From Owenia fusiformis (taxonomy: Eukaryota; Annelida; Polychaeta; Sabellida; Oweniidae), in contig CAIIXF020000009.1 of assembly GCA_903813345.2 (NCBI GenBank), positions 19,991,759 to 20,051,758 on the forward strand: a stretch of DNA of 60,000 bases. Direction: 5' to 3'. How positions within the stretch are numbered: position 1 is the first letter of the stretch; each line of letters begins with the position of its first letter. Below, piece after piece: positions 13,501-24,612 of this stretch. Made by a program: the position numbers and the translations under genes. The notes under the pieces are model-generated. The model was not told the origin of the DNA, did not search any database, and saw nothing but the letters and a program-made list of their open reading frames with translations.

Positions 13501-16500
13501 ACATAAAAATACATAAAAATATTACATGTTTGCACTAAAATTGAATAAAAACACAGCCCAGCCGGCACCGGCTTATGAGAGACTTTTTACATTTTATAAC
13601 AACACTGAATAGTTTTAAATTAAAAGTCTATTAGACATCATAATACCAATTGTCTTTGCTAGTATGCGTTGCAATGAAGGGGTGCACATTATATTACAGT
13701 ATTTCCCTAATGATGGAAGGTTATCAAAGTCAGGAATTATATCTCTGGCTCTTTGAAAAAGGTTAAAACGTAATGTTTCATGTAAGGGACAGTCAATTAG
13801 AAAGTGTTGCTCGTCTTCAATAGACTCATTTGAACATGAACAAGTCCTGTCCGCAAGGGGAGTGGCACTGTATCTCCCTGTTTCTATTTTTAATGGAAGT
13901 GTCCCTGATCGTATCCGGGCTATGTTACTTCTTTGTTGTTTGCTTAGTGTCAAAGTAACATAACTCTCTGGCTCTAAAGCATGGCGCTTATGGATCCTGT
14001 AAGTCCGCAATTTGTTGCCATTCACTGGGTTGCGCCGATCGTTCCAGAGTTCCTTGAACCAGAGATCATTGTCGATTTCCACAAGCCGTTGTTTGACAAG
14101 CTCGAGTTTACGTTTGACCCCACGCACTGGTCCGGCTGTAATTAAATCATCGGAGTTGCAGTCTTTTAACATGTCTTGCAGGCCCGTAAGACACTTTTCT
14201 CCAAGGGGGGTGCGGTTTTTAGCTTACTAAAGAGAATATAAAATTGTCATTTTTTTGCCGCGTAATCAAATCGCGTAAGACAGAGGGGGGGGGGGGGGTC
14301 AGTTACTCCCTATATTGGTTTGGAATTAACAAATGCAACTTCCAAACGTTCCAATTGTTTTGTGGGGGGTATGAGGAGTGGTCCACTCCCCCTAGAAAAT
14401 TTTACAGTTTTGAGATGCTATTTGGTGCTTTCTGGGCACTTTCAATGTGTAAGTTTCTAAGTAGTACGCCACCACCACGGGAATAAGAGTTGAGTGAATA
14501 AAAAACTGAGCATTCAGGGCCTAGGGGGTCTGGGGGTTTTCCCCCCAGGAAAATTTTGAAATTTGGTTGTATTTGGAGCGAATTTGCAACCATCTGGTAC
14601 GCCTGTGCGATATGAGTCAATAAGAAAAATGTGAATTTTTTTTCAAATTCTTTTAGGGGTGTCAAAGAGGATGAGAGGGTGAAGTGGGGTGGGGTGCCAG
14701 TAGGGGCGCAAGGGGTTGTCCCCCAGAAACATTGACCATATCAAGGTGCTATTTGATGATGTCTGGGCACTTAAAAAATGTCTGAGACAATACATGAAAT
14801 TCAGAATATTTTCTTTTGTTTTGTGGGGGATGTGAGGGGTGGCTAACTCTCCTAGAAAATTTTACAATTTAAAGATGGTATTTGGTGCTTCTGGGCACTT
14901 TTAAAGTGTATTAGTCAATAAAACATTGAAAAACAATCACAATTTTTTTCAAATTTTGGGGGTGTCAAAGGGGGGAGGGGTGCCAGAGGGGGAGGAGGGG
15001 CTGGGGTGCCAGAGGGGGAGCAAGTGTTTGTCCCCCATATCAAAATTTACAATATCAAGGTGCTAATCGATGAAGTTTGGGCACTTTAAAAGTGTTTGTG
15101 CCTAAAAGTGCCTATTTCCCAAGAAAATTTTACAATTTTAAGATGCTATTTGGTGCTTTCTGGGCACTTTTTGGGGTGTTAAGGGGGGGGGGGGGCTGCC
15201 AGAGGGGGAGGTGGAGTGGGGATGCCAGAGGACGAGTAAGTGTTAGTCTTCCAGAATCATTAACTTTATCAAGGATCGAGCTATTTGATGATGTCTGGGC
15301 AATTTAAAAGTGTCTGAGACAAAACACTAAAATAAATTTAGAACTTTCCATTGTTTTGTTTGGGGTGTGAGGGGTGGCCCACTCCCCCTAGAAAATTTTA
15401 CAATTTTACGACACTTTTTGGTGCTTTCTGGGCACTTTCAAAGTGTATGAGTCAATTAAAGAATTTGAGAAAATCACAATTTTTTTTTTGGGGGGGGGGT
15501 CAAGGGCAAGATGCAAGAGGGGGAGCAAGTCCCCCAGAAACACTAACTATATCAAGGAGCTATTTGATGATGTCTGGGCACTTTAAAAGTGTCTGAGACA
15601 AAACACTAAAATAAAAGAACTTTCCATTGTTTTGTGGGGGGTGTGAGGGGTGGCCAATACCCCTAGAAAAATTTTCAATTTTAAGATGCTATTTGGTGCT
15701 TTCTGGGTACTTTCAAAGTGTATGAGTCAATGAAAAAAAAATTACAAAAAAAATATTTTTCAAAAAAAAACATTTTTTTCAAATTTTTTTTGTGGGGTGA
15801 CAAAGGGGGGTGCGGTCGCACCCATCGCACCCCCCCCCATCTGACGGCCCTGTCTTGGATCTTAGTTTCCCATGAACCTCGTTCGTGAAGCGCCCATTGA
15901 TGTATTTTCTTCGTCACTCTGGTGTCTCGCAGATTCTTAAGTCGGAACCAGAATCGCGTCATTTCAACTCTGATTTTGGTGGTCATTGATGCCCAGCACA
16001 TATCGCCTTGGGTTGCCGTATTGGGACCGCGGGTGTATATATAAGACATGATAAGACATGCTACTTGAATTTATTCTTATAACTCCAAATTTAACCATTC
16101 TTCATTCTCCAGAGATATAATATCCAGTTTCTCACTGGGGTACTGAGTTGAGTGTTTTTCAAATACACGTCGAGTTCTTTTGAATTTGTTCCATCTTAAA
16201 GACATACGAGTATAACCCCCCCCCCCCTCCATGAACTTGCCCGCGGGTGTACCTCTGTTGTGTACTTCCGGGTCATTTTATAATTGCTGAAAAATATGGA
16301 TCTCGCAGGCGGTTCAGGTAAATATGGAACTTGAAGAGGAAGAGAATGAGGAAGACAAAGAGCTTGAAGATGAAAAGCTTTCTAAAAGTTGCTGTATCAC
16401 GATAGCGACCAACCTGAATCATTTGACCTTTGCCCGCGAGTATATAAGCCTGTTTTTGAATACACGAGGGTGACCATAATCCTATTACCAATTTGCTCGC

Positions 16501-19500
16501 GCGCGGTACAAGTAAATCTGTTTTTTTATGCTCGCGCTTCAAACGGATTAATTATGACGCAATTGTATCAATTTCACTTGCTCCGCGGGCGTATGAAAAT
16601 GTGCTGTCTGTATATAAAACAAATGGAACGATTAGCAATGATATTTTTAATTTTAGTATTTAAAGTGCTACCACCCGTCCTTCTTGTTTTACTCTGCACA
16701 TACAGGTTGGGCCAAAAAACAATACCCAAGTCTAAGGATGAATATCATATGATATAACGTTTAACCATGCTATATATCATTTTAAAGATAAATCATTTCC
16801 TAAAAATATGACACCATCTGATTGAAAACCCGTTATCTTGTGGAGTTAGAGGTTAAAATTGGCACTAGGGGTGTCATGAGCGACCAAAAATTTATGCAAC
16901 GCAGATTACTGAATTGTGGAAATTGGAGGGAAATTTGAACTTTGGCACCTTCAAAAGAGGTGCATTTATACAAGTATAGTGCAAAATTCAGCAATAATAC
17001 TCATATCTTTTTAATTAATTATAAATTGTGTATTACTCTTAAATACATTTATGATGATTCAGTCAAGCATATTGAGTGCAGCTGTGATCGCAATATGGAG
17101 AGACCCCTATTTGGACCCTGTGACTGGATACTGTGATTGGACACTCACTGATTGGACATTCGCTTCAAGTATTAAATCACCTTCATTTCATTGTAATCCC
17201 TTTATTTATATTTTTGTAAACAAAAGCTTTAAAATAATAAGTTAATGTTGTCTGTTGTCTTCACATATTTTGTTACCAATCGCAACTTCATTTTACTTAC
17301 CTTCATCAAGGAAATCGGGACAACTATCATCGAAGTCTGGCAAAGGATCTAAAGATAAAAAGAAACAACATAGTACTGGTTGTACTCAATATACTCGTTT
17401 TTGACAATTATATCCAAAAGTATCCAAATACCATCAATTCCTATCACTAGTCCTATAACCTACTTGTGCAGTTGGAGATAACGCACACCTCGTAATGGTT
17501 CGCAAGCACACAATTACACGTTTGGGGCTGCCAAACTGTATTGAAGGGGCAATGCATCCGTATACCAATGTTTCCGACACATCTCACAAACCCACAACAA
17601 TTAAAAATATCGGACGTGTAGCCATTACCTCGTTCACAACTGGCTGTAAAATATATCAAATTTTGTTTAACTGGTAACATTAAATCTGGTTTATAACGAG
17701 AAGCTTCATTGCAGTGTTTAAATTACTATGTCACTGGCTGGTCGATGCTCGATAGTCACTTTTTCTTCAGTTGCCACGTGGAGTATACAGGATTTATTTT
17801 CAGGCTAACCTCAACCCCCATCTCAACCGGGGGACGGGGTCTTTGGGGTACGGATCCATCGCTGAATGAGAGTTTTCACCCAAATATGAATGTGCCGTAT
17901 ATATTGAAACGCATTGGCTTATTATTATAAATGTTCGGCTTCAGTGTAAATAAGAACGGCACTTTTCGTAGTATTTCCTGCATATACTAGTTGTGTTTCC
18001 AAGTGTCACAACATAGTATACGTTCTGCATGTACAAGATATACTCAAAGAAATATATCTGGACGAAAATACATCAGCAAATAAGATGCCGTTGGTAGTTT
18101 AGCTGGTTTTCATAGTTTTCCCGGCAGAATTATTCAAGGGTCATTCTTTCTTAAATAACTTTTTTAATTTTCAGTAAAATCAAAAAACGTATTTGTAAAC
18201 TAAAGTAGAATTCTGACATAAAAATGTTAAAGGAACTTCTCTTAATTAATTAATGCGATCACAGTATGAGGTGCGCAAATACCCAATTCATCATTTTTCC
18301 TCATATTTGTTCAAACATGGCAGTATGTTTCGTAAAATTGAATGTTCAGTTGAAAGTTGGTATTTAGGAAATTTCATAGGCCTATGAAGTCATATAGACT
18401 TCTATAGTAGATACAAATCTTGAGCATTTATTTTGTGATTTTCAATTATGCAAAAAATTGATAAACAGTTTGTATATCGGGACTTACTTTAGTTTTCAAT
18501 ATGCAATCGGTTTAAATTTTGATAATATTGAGTATTAAAAACGTTGAAAGAAAAGCAATAAGTGACCCTTGAACAGTTGTGTCTGAGTAAGTACCTTTAA
18601 CAAAAAATATCAATTCAATTCTTCTGTGCAACAAAATCAAAGTTGCAAGCATAGTTTTCAGCAGATTTGAGTATAATGATTACCGTTGACACCAACGTGA
18701 AATTACAAACACATACAAACATACATAAACGCCGTACTTTTTTGTTATGAGTTCTAAAACACGCATTTTTTCGTTCACGATTATGTTTCGAAAAACATTG
18801 CAAGCTTAACCTCTCAAATATCGCATTTTCTACTGCTGGTTGATAATTGATTTTAAATGAAGTGATGAAGTCCTTTATTCGAGATATGAAATACTAAGCA
18901 GTAGAATCAGAATGAAGATCCAAACAAAGATTTCTCGCATGATCTAACAGGGGATTTGAGTGCCGATGTAGAGAGGAGTGTACATACCCTTTTCAAACTC
19001 ACTAAGAATATATGTACTTCCAAATGGTTCTGGAAATACAATATAATCAAGATTAAAAATCATTATATTACGAGTTGAAACACAATATTCGAAATGTTTA
19101 ATCTCAGGAACAGCATTCAGAAATGTACAGGCACATCGTGTAAAGGAAGTTGATGTATACTTGAAAGGTAGTATTGTCACATTTTACAACATATTTACAA
19201 CATATTTATGTCTCAACACTTCTTGCCATTTCTGAAAAGATTTCAAAGTTTTTTTTAAGATAATCTTAAGATATTATAGCAATATTTTTGAAAAAGAAAA
19301 TCGAGACAAATGGCAAAACTACCTCGATCATGCGACATTAACGTAGACACTTGTACCTATTTTACATTAACGTTGTACCTTCTTTTTACATTAACGTACC
19401 TATTTTTTAATTCGTCGTTTCAAAAGAAGATCAATATATAAAAATGGTTTTGACAAAATTTCAGGTAATGTTTCGATAACCTGTAAACTATTTAAACGAA

Positions 19501-19915
19501 ATGCCAACGAACCTGCTTTTTCTATCTGTGCATTTGACAAGGCCAAACACGAGAGGACAATTAAGATCAGCAATCTGAAACTTTGAATTTGTATTTTATT
19601 TCTCAGTTTATTGTATATTAGGAAATTATTTCAATAGTTATTACATTGTTATCTTATTTCCAAGACTTGAAATATTTCTGGTTCAGATAGAGAGAGATGT
19701 ATTTATAACATCAACTATGTAAATCTGAATTGGACGAACTGTTAAAACATTCAGTAAAATGTATATAGCTGATTCGGGCAAACTTACTGTGTTTTAGAAA
19801 TGTACCATAAATAGTGTAATATCAAGATCTTAAAAAATAAATATATGTAATCATAGAAATGATATTATTGGTTGTACCTCTGACCTTTCATTTGACGTTG
19901 AATTTCCATAGCCAT
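4372..19915 (-). CDS. Gene A: secreted chitin-binding/LamG (Pif/BMSP-like) protein, 5' nine exons
   Basis: Spliced model on the minus strand: 19915-19878, 19574-19513, 17643-17464, 17348-17301, 12919-12770, 12048-11669, 11390-11288, 8036-7872, 4565-4372. All introns are GT-AG and phases agree at every junction. The exons sum to 1320 nt, 440 open codons ending in phase 0. Domains: signal peptide (about 1-28), CBM14-like Cys module (34-93), short acidic linker (93-109), second Cys module (109-159), LamG-like domain (160-320), then two helix-rich exons of unknown fold (321-440). The architecture matches Pif/BMSP-type biomineralisation proteins, which bind chitin in the extracellular matrix; VWA is not seen. 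Gene B continues with four more exons after the position where A stops being visible. None was found in 1-4371, so A either runs off the left edge or is 3'-truncated. Function is inferred from architecture only. Confidence 0.82.
4744..7686. mobile_element. Mariner-like element with about 200 bp inverted arms
   Basis: Left arm begins TACGAGGGTTGATCATAAAG at 4744 and runs to about 4945. The right arm is its inverted copy, 7494-7686, ending in CTTTATGATCAACCCTCGTA. The terminal sequence is typical of mariner TIRs. There is no open transposase; the interior is occupied by a second, nested inverted-repeat element. It fills most of gene A intron 8. Confidence 0.75.
5057..6975. mobile_element. Nested inverted-repeat transposon with TATTA target duplication
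   Basis: Left end CACGGTGACCAAGAGTTAAC, right end the inverted copy ending in GGTCACCGTG, with TIRs of about 60 bp (including CGGCCCGGTCGTG). Both ends are flanked by TATTA, a plausible 5-bp target-site duplication. No coding capacity is seen in about 1.9 kb; non-autonomous. It lies inside the mariner-like element. Confidence 0.75.
7872..8036 (-). CDS. Gene A exon 8: helix-rich exon of unknown family
   Basis: A 165-nt exon, acceptor TATTTAG, donor GAAG|GTACGC. It begins RLPEIDLRLVVG and ends with AIAFSDPVE. Genes B and C have exons of exactly 165 nt in the same position, with the same phases and a similar ending (FVDPLTD in B). Sequence identity between copies is low, so it was recognised by length, phase and position as much as by residues. 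I do not recognise the domain. Confidence 0.75.
9174..10923. mobile_element. Mariner/Tc1-type MITE I, interrupted by a nested element
   Basis: Left terminus TA-CAGGGTGTCCCGAAAG and right terminus CTTTCGGGACACCCTG-TA are inverted copies, flanked by TA. The halves 9174-9718 and 10858-10923 are separated by a second element inserted at a TA near the right end. Internal arms (TATCATTTTAAAGC and its inverse near 9700) also pair. It lies in gene A intron 7. Confidence 0.85.
9719..10857. mobile_element. Mariner/Tc1-type MITE II nested in MITE I
   Basis: TIRs TA-CAGGGTGTCCCAGAACTC and GAGTTCTGGGACACCCTG-TA, with inner extension AATTTTTTGAGGGAGAT and its inverse. Flanking TA on both sides fits mariner integration. 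Inner arms around 9870-9960 and 10680-10760 (TGACATTTGAATTCTACATC and its inverse) also pair. No transposase frame remains. Confidence 0.85.
10995..11078 (-). ncRNA. tRNA-derived SINE head or tRNA pseudogene
   Basis: On the minus strand the sequence contains an A-box-like TAGCTCAGTGGTACCGCG and, about 45 nt on, a B-box-like CGGTTCAGACATG. An anticodon-stem-like GCG...CGC pair lies between. The acceptor stem does not close well and the anticodon is unclear, so a SINE or dead tRNA is more likely than a functional gene. Confidence 0.5.
11288..11390 (-). CDS. Gene A exon 7: C-terminal strand set of the LamG domain
   Basis: A 103-nt exon, phase 0 to 1, donor GAGAG|GTACTG. It encodes ELLEGQWYHICIAYD then a Val-rich strand and DGIRTTVVER. 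The GQWYHIC-x-(A/S)-YD motif followed by a x-DG- turn is the classic end of LamG domains. The acceptor at GTTAAAG is weaker than the others but aligns exactly with gene B's CTTAG|GAA. Confidence 0.82.
11669..12048 (-). CDS. Gene A exon 6: main part of the LamG/ConA-like domain
   Basis: A 380-nt exon, acceptor TTTCCAG, donor CAG|GTGGGT. It opens with APCTHFTFDRGFNDISD and carries FANVEFNFALYICVWV, HNGDEGG and ACDRVQD. Alternating hydrophobic strands with the FxFxxx(Y/F)D start and an N/H-G-x-E-G-G turn fit the LamG3/pentraxin jelly-roll fold found C-terminal to chitin-binding modules in Pif and BMSP. Gene B's exon 6 is 374 nt and collinear throughout. Confidence 0.84.
12770..12919 (-). CDS. 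Gene A exon 5: second Cys-rich module (degenerate CBM14-like)
   Basis: A 150-nt exon, acceptor ATTTCAG, donor GAAG|GTACAG. It encodes ECCLRTDGFESQIF near its start and CPFGQIFYTDTCCCEG near its end. CC-x(n)-C-P-x-G-Q-x-F-x(4)-CCC resembles the second half of a peritrophin-A domain, so exons 4 and 5 together may form a second chitin-binding unit. Gene B's exon has the same cysteines and is 6 nt longer. Confidence 0.8.
13440..14178 (-). mobile_element. LINE ORF2 C-terminal fragment and 3' end
   Basis: A 185-codon open frame (14172-13615) with RTYRIHKRHALEPESY, RSNIARIRSGTLPLKIETGR and a zinc-knuckle-like CSCSNESIEDEQHFLIDC then PLH. This C-x-C-x(n)-H-x(4)-C motif with the preceding (R/K)xxLaxxRxGxxxL is typical of the extreme C-terminus of non-LTR retrotransposon ORF2. 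The 3' tail contains ATAAATACATAAAAATACAT repeats. It continues upstream across a transposon insertion at 15853-16045. Confidence 0.75.
14179..15852. mobile_element. G-rich tandem-repeat transposon inserted in the LINE
   Basis: Ends are CAGGCCCGT (left) and the inverse of CAGGGCCGTCAGATGGGG (right). The flanks carry a 5-bp duplication TCTTG at 14174-14178 and 15853-15857. The interior is about six alternating units with AGATGCTATTTGGTGC, TTTCTGGGCACTTT and GTGTGAGGGGTGGCC, plus long G or C runs. Superfamily not assigned. Related ends occur near 361-490 and 845-895. Confidence 0.72.
15853..16045 (-). mobile_element. Upstream part of the same LINE ORF2
   Basis: Minus-strand frame with RGPNTATQGDMCWASMTTK, MTRFWFRLKNLRDTRVTKK and SWETKIQ. 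The R-x-WxRL-x(n)-R-(I/V)-TK pattern lies just N-terminal to the C-terminal zinc-knuckle region in LINE ORF2 proteins. Removing the inserted element and one TCTTG copy gives a continuous frame with the 14172-13615 segment. Confidence 0.68.
16120..16945. other. Intron 4 of gene A, unassigned repeats
   Basis: Contains a C-run at 16217, GC-richer patches with CCCGCGGGTG and GCTCGCGCGCGG near 16240 and 16495, and a solitary mariner-like end TA-CAGGTTGGGCCAAAAAAC at 16701. No matching right end and no exon were found. Confidence 0.4.
17301..17348 (-). CDS. Gene A exon 4: short acidic linker exon
   Basis: A 48-nt microexon (acceptor TCTTTAG, donor GAAG|GTAAGT) encoding NPLPDFDDSCPDFLDE, with one Cys. 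Gene B has an identical-length exon with a nearly identical product ending in LEE. Strong conservation of so small an exon suggests its Cys belongs to the disulphide pattern of the next module. Confidence 0.85.
17464..17643 (-). CDS. Gene A exon 3: CBM14/peritrophin-A-like chitin-binding module
   Basis: This 180-nt exon has acceptor TTTACAG and donor A|GTAGGT. It begins ASCERGNGY and contains NCCGFVRC, then MHCPFNTVW and TCNCV, ending in two further Cys. The C...CC/FxRC...CPxxxxW...C.C spacing is that of insect and mollusc peritrophin-A domains, which bind chitin through aromatic residues. Gene B's copy is the same length and shares CCGFVRC, GIRM, CPF and the W.PQ.C.C pattern. Confidence 0.85.
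19513..19574 (-). CDS. Gene A exon 2: hydrophobic core and cleavage site of the signal peptide
   Basis: The acceptor is TTTCAG and the donor is G|GTTCGT. It encodes LLILIVLSCLALSNA followed by QIEKA. The hydrophobic stretch ending in Ser-Asn-Ala before Gln fits a signal peptidase site after residue 28. Gene B has the equivalent ...GVA then QIE. The exon ends in phase 1 and joins the CBM14 exon to give Ala-Ala-Ser-Cys. Confidence 0.75.
19878..19915 (-). CDS. Gene A exon 1: start codon and first part of the signal peptide
   Basis: The ATG is at 19915 and opens with MAMEIQRQMKGQ. The exon is 38 nt and ends in phase 2 at AG|GTACAA. It was chosen because it joins in frame to the hydrophobic exon 2 exactly as gene B's 32-nt exon 1 joins its own exon 2. 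A second in-frame Met lies at residue 3. A further non-coding 5' exon cannot be excluded, because a TATATATT run sits too close to the ATG to act as its TATA box. Confidence 0.68.
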
Positions 19916-20607
19916 AATATATAGTGGAGATAAGAACATCTTGCACTGGCAACCCTACAATAGGATCTTCTGGGACATTTCCATTTTAGGTAGAAAAATA
20001 ACAAAATTTATCATTTTAATACTCGAGGAGAGACAATTTACTACCCAAAGATCTTGTGTGGATAATCTACGTTATGCAATTTAATCAATTTAAAAAAATG
20101 TTTAGACATTATTGCCTGAATAATAAATACTATTAGTGATAATAAGTTAGAAAATGTAAGATCGTACCTTATCTCCTTCGTTACCATATTGAGGTCATTA
20201 CAACTTTGAGTGTTACTTCTTGAAGAAATGACATTAGGCTTAAGTTTATTGTGTATTATTACCGCTGTGGGGCACAGTTAGGCAACATATATTTTGCCAA
20301 TCTTGATTTAGTAAGTGCTGGGAGTTGCAATAAAGCACCGAAAACATAACTATAACTGATGTTTAAAACGAGATGAATCAACATTACAACTAAACAGGTT
20401 TTACGATGCATAATAATGTATATCTGTATGTTGTAGGGGATCGGACGCTTGGAAAGAAATATGAAGTATCTTATTTTAAAGGTTAGTCAATCTATACTAT
20501 TTGAATTATATTCTATATATAGACATATCATTGAAAAAATAGTCTCGACCGTGATCCAGTTTCTAAATAACAATGGCACACACCATGTCAACTAATTCTA
20601 CGCATGA

Positions 20608-21000
20608 ACTAAAGTCGCTGACAAACATTGTACTACATGACTTGATCTGACCAAAGATGTTTGGTATTATCATGTTCGAAATGACTATCCGAGCCATGAT
20701 ATTCCGTATAGAATATGTTTGCATTATTTTTGTAATCTTGAATATATACAAAAGTCAAAATCTAAACAATACAACGCAATTCAATACAATTCAATTAAAT
20801 ACAATAACCTACCAATGTTGTTCTAGATATTGAAAACCTCAATGATAATATGTTGTACTTTGTAGCCATAGCAGTAATACACACCAAGGTTTCGTTTGTT
20901 TTGGGAGAATCTTGCTGTCGGTGCTGTTTTCAAAAATATAAGAAGTCAATTGTAGCCATATGGTAAGTCAATGACACCCTTGCTGTTATTGTGCCAGTCC
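20608..21000. repeat. Dispersed duplication, copy 1
   Basis: Shares GACAAACATTGTACTACATG, GAATATGTTTGCATTATTTT and AAGTCAATGACACCCT in the same order with 24613-24838, which is shorter. The two copies are direct. Confidence 0.75.
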
Positions 21001-22973
21001 CTACACAATTCTCGTGGTGGTGTACACACTCTCGAAATACATGTATGCATCCTTTATTTGACAGATTTTTCAGCCTATGATGCATGCTGCACAGACTTCC
21101 AGCTCTAATGACCAAAATCAGATCCCTTTGAGAGCACCAAGAAGATTTAAAAAAAACTCAAGGTAATAAGTCTGCTAAAGCTCATTGTTTCAACACCAAA
21201 TATCTTATTCTGCAGCCAATAAATATTTTGCAGTGACATTTCATTCAAAATATTATACACTGTGGCTAGTCGATCTATGTGGATGCAGTCATTTATATGT
21301 AATGTTTCGTGGGTACTCGCGTACATTATAGGGAATGGGATCATTGCAAAAATACGACAGTAAATCAAGGTAAGTGATCTCAGAGATTCTACTTAACATT
21401 GTGACTTGAAATCTTGCATACATATTCAATATACATAGTATGACAATGTGTGAAAGTTTCAGCTTCCATATTCCTGTTATAGGGAAGATATTTGAAAAAC
21501 ATTTCGTAAACGTCAACATATATGTATAAAATGGATGTACCTATGTATCATTTGGATTCAGAACGGTAACAAATGGATGCTTTAATAAATTATACTTTTA
21601 TCATGATGATTTATTTACTGATGGACAACTGGCCAGATTTTCTTTGTATCCATTGTTTGGATAAACATTCCTCATTCAGGAAAGTAATTAGCCACCCCAC
21701 TACAAGTAGTCTAAAGACACACTCATGAAAAATACTATATATAAACCCATCAACTGGAAAATGCCATTACAGATGAAATAAAGGACCCACGGTCCTGTGC
21801 TCTCACAGTGTAGAACCTTCAGAGGAATGTATATCCTGATTTTCAAACAAAAGTATTGGTAAATATGAGATCAATAAAAGATGAGTCCTTTGTTGTTGGT
21901 TCAGATATGATTTGTAGTAGTCAAAGGAAAAACTATGAATTTGACCTAGATTTTGACATAGGCCTTTTAGTGTCCAAATTTTGAAGGAAAGTAGATTTTG
22001 AGGACGGCTTCTATTGTAGATTCTTATTAAGTTGGCTGCATCCAAGCTGTATCTAGTGTTGTGTTGTTACAATTGATAATTTTCTCAAGCCCAATTGACT
22101 TAACATGGGATACCAAAATAGCGATTTTTGAGATTTCAAAATGCCATAGCTTCCGACCGGAAGTCGGATCAAAATCTTGTTTGCAGATTCGGATTCCTTG
22201 GACAATTCTTCACATATTTCATAGCTCATACATTGAATTCCAAGAACTTTTTTTATTGTGACCTACTTTTCGGATGACATATCTCAAAAACGGTAAGAGT
22301 GATCAAAAACAACTTGCCTGTAGGGATTAGCTTTTTTCAAAGGAACATGATTAAAAAAACGGAGCAAAAATATTAAAGGACGACTGAGAAAATTGAAAAA
22401 ATGACAAAATACTGGTTTTGACCTAGTTCTTGACCTTTGACCTAGATTAAACCTGATTAGACCTAGATCTTGACTTGGTCCTGAACTGGACCTTGACTTG
22501 GACCTAGACATGGACTTGGACCTGGAAATGGACTGGACTGGTATTTTTCAATCTTTTCTTCACTTCTCTTGACTTTCTATAAGGCTATCATCAGATCGAT
22601 TTTTCTAGAAATTTAAAAATCAGCAATTTCTCGGAAACCGGCCGAATTTGGGAAATGGCGATTATATGTCAAATATTCATTATGGATATGCATAAAATGA
22701 ATGTGAAAATGACTCAATCCGAATAGCAGTTCTAATTTGTGCAGCCAATGTTGACAGACGGACGGAGCAACGGATGGACGGACCAATGGACGGACACCTG
22801 GTCGATCCCATAGGCTCAAAAACCATGGTTTTATCGCTAATACTGTTAATTTGAAAAACGGGTCGATAACATGTAATGATGACAATGAAAATGTTGAAAT
22901 TAGGTACGCCAATGAAGTGAATTCAGAGCAAAAGACCCATCGACCCACTGGAATACCCACAAATCAAGTTTCA

Positions 22974-23545
22974 TAGCCTTGCCCAAGTCGGTCTCTTTTA
23001 CTTATCTTGATTTCTATTATAACCGCCTTGACCCAAGAGAAAGCCACGTGCTTTACCGACCCAATGTTTTTGTCGGTAAAATTTGACAAATCAACGACGG
23101 CCCTACATTGTCGGACTAGGTCTTCGTGCATTTCCATCACGAATTCAGTTTTGATTTCAACATTGAATTGCATGATTTCATTTAGACGAGTATTAATGAC
23201 TGCTTACATTCCAATGTACATTTAACAACATAATATATTGTAACTCTCAAGAAACACTCGATCAAATCATTGAATTTCAAGTCCTAGACGGGTAGTTTGC
23301 TTTTTATGCAGGTCAACCTGATAACGTTTTGATTGGTCAATCAGCCTGAAGTCACACGTTGTGTCCATGTCCATATTGTCAATCAATATGGTTTTGCGAT
23401 ACCCTTAGGTAGCCTATAAGGTATTATGGGAATCTCGGAACCGCTGAATAACTTAGCATAATATCAGCGATGATGCATTGGATTGTACTAGGTGGTAATA
23501 ATTCAAGATCAGATGAGTAAATAAATACCGACTTGGGCAAGGCTA
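22974..23545. mobile_element. MITE with CCGACTTGGGCAAGGCTA terminal inverted repeats
   Basis: Left end TAGCCTTGCCCAAGTCGGT, right end TACCGACTTGGGCAAGGCTA, with about 50 bp of arm similarity (TTACTTATCTTGATTTC versus TTACTCATCTGATCTTG). It contains a minus-strand open stretch (23173 down to 22990) of unknown meaning with EMHEDLVRQCRAVVDLSNF. Confidence 0.75.
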
Positions 23546-24242
23546 CAAGTTTCAGAGCCATTAACATTCCTTGAAAGTGACAATGAGCAGCCAACAGTTG
23601 GACCATCCATTGATTTTGTCAGCTCAGCTGAACGAGCCTCCAGATTCCTTGAAACAAATGACCATAATTCAAGAATAATATTATTTATTTACAATTTTTT
23701 GAAATCGTGGTAAGTGGAATCTTTCCAATTACCAATATAGCGTTATTATTGTTTTTGGACACCGTGGATTAAAATATTAAAAATACACACATTCAAAATG
23801 ATTCAATTGAAACCTAGCCAGTCTGTTCAATGAATCCAATCAGAACGTCTACTAATCCACATGATACATCATAATTAAATTGCTTTTTTAAAGCGGATAT
23901 TTCATAACATAACCCCAAAAATATTATAGGACGCATTGTATTTGTATTTTACTTCACACAGACATATTTGTGTTTGTGAAATAATTATATTACTTGAATT
24001 TTTTATTCCCCATTACAAGGTAAACCTATGGCAAATTATACATACCTTCTCACAGCTATGAGCGAGATGATAAAACTGGTCGAGTGAACTCGTTTGAGTT
24101 ATCTATTCTTCGTAAAAATATCAGAGAATGTGTGTTTATAGTGTAGCTTTGGTTTTCTATTTCAATGAAGTATGATATACACGGATGAGTAAATATAGAT
24201 TATTTAAACAGAAGTGCAAAATTCTTCCATTGAAAAGTACAG

Positions 24243-24312
24243 AGGCGGGTACTCACGAAACATTACACGTGCCTGACTGCATCCACATAGATCGACTAGC
24301 CACAGTGTTATA
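24243..24312. repeat. Inverted copy of 21242-21325
   Basis: GACTGCATCCACATAGATCG and GACTAGCCACAGTGTTATAA here are the inverse of the sequence at 21242-21325. Together with the direct pair this makes a mixed direct/inverted duplication over 4 kb. Confidence 0.7.
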
Positions 24313-24612
24313 ATAGTGTATCAGTTCTCTCTCGATCTGATGTTTTCTATCCGTCCATTTTCAAAATGGCTGACTTGTTTTTGATTTCCTCAATGCCAGT
24401 GTATTCTGTCATCCTATTGTTGGTTATGCACATGTATAATGACACACGCAGTGTTGGGTTTTTCAATTAAGAGTAGATCACACCAATTAACAGAAACTTT
24501 TCAAAATTGATTAACACCCAAATTAACATCAAATTGTATGACTCAGAGTGTCTTTCACACTCACCAAATAGTCAGACGTTCAATTCCTTATAGAAAAAAA
24601 TAATCAGTCTCG

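Noticed and set aside
16701-16757. Mariner-like left end CAGGTTGGGCCAAAAAAC
   Set aside because: No matching right end within several kb, so element limits cannot be given; noted only within the intron description.
18988-19164. Minus-strand open stretch with FTRCACTFLNAVPEIKHF and a good GTATGT donor between gene A exons 2 and 3
   Set aside because: The only possible acceptor (TTTCAAG) would put it in phase 0, but exon 2 ends in phase 1, and gene B has no equivalent. Exon 2 joins exon 3 directly in frame.
22990-23173. Open frame with EMHEDLVRQCRAVVDLSNF inside the MITE at 22974-23545
   Set aside because: No splice sites or homologue recognised; it lies wholly inside a short non-autonomous element.
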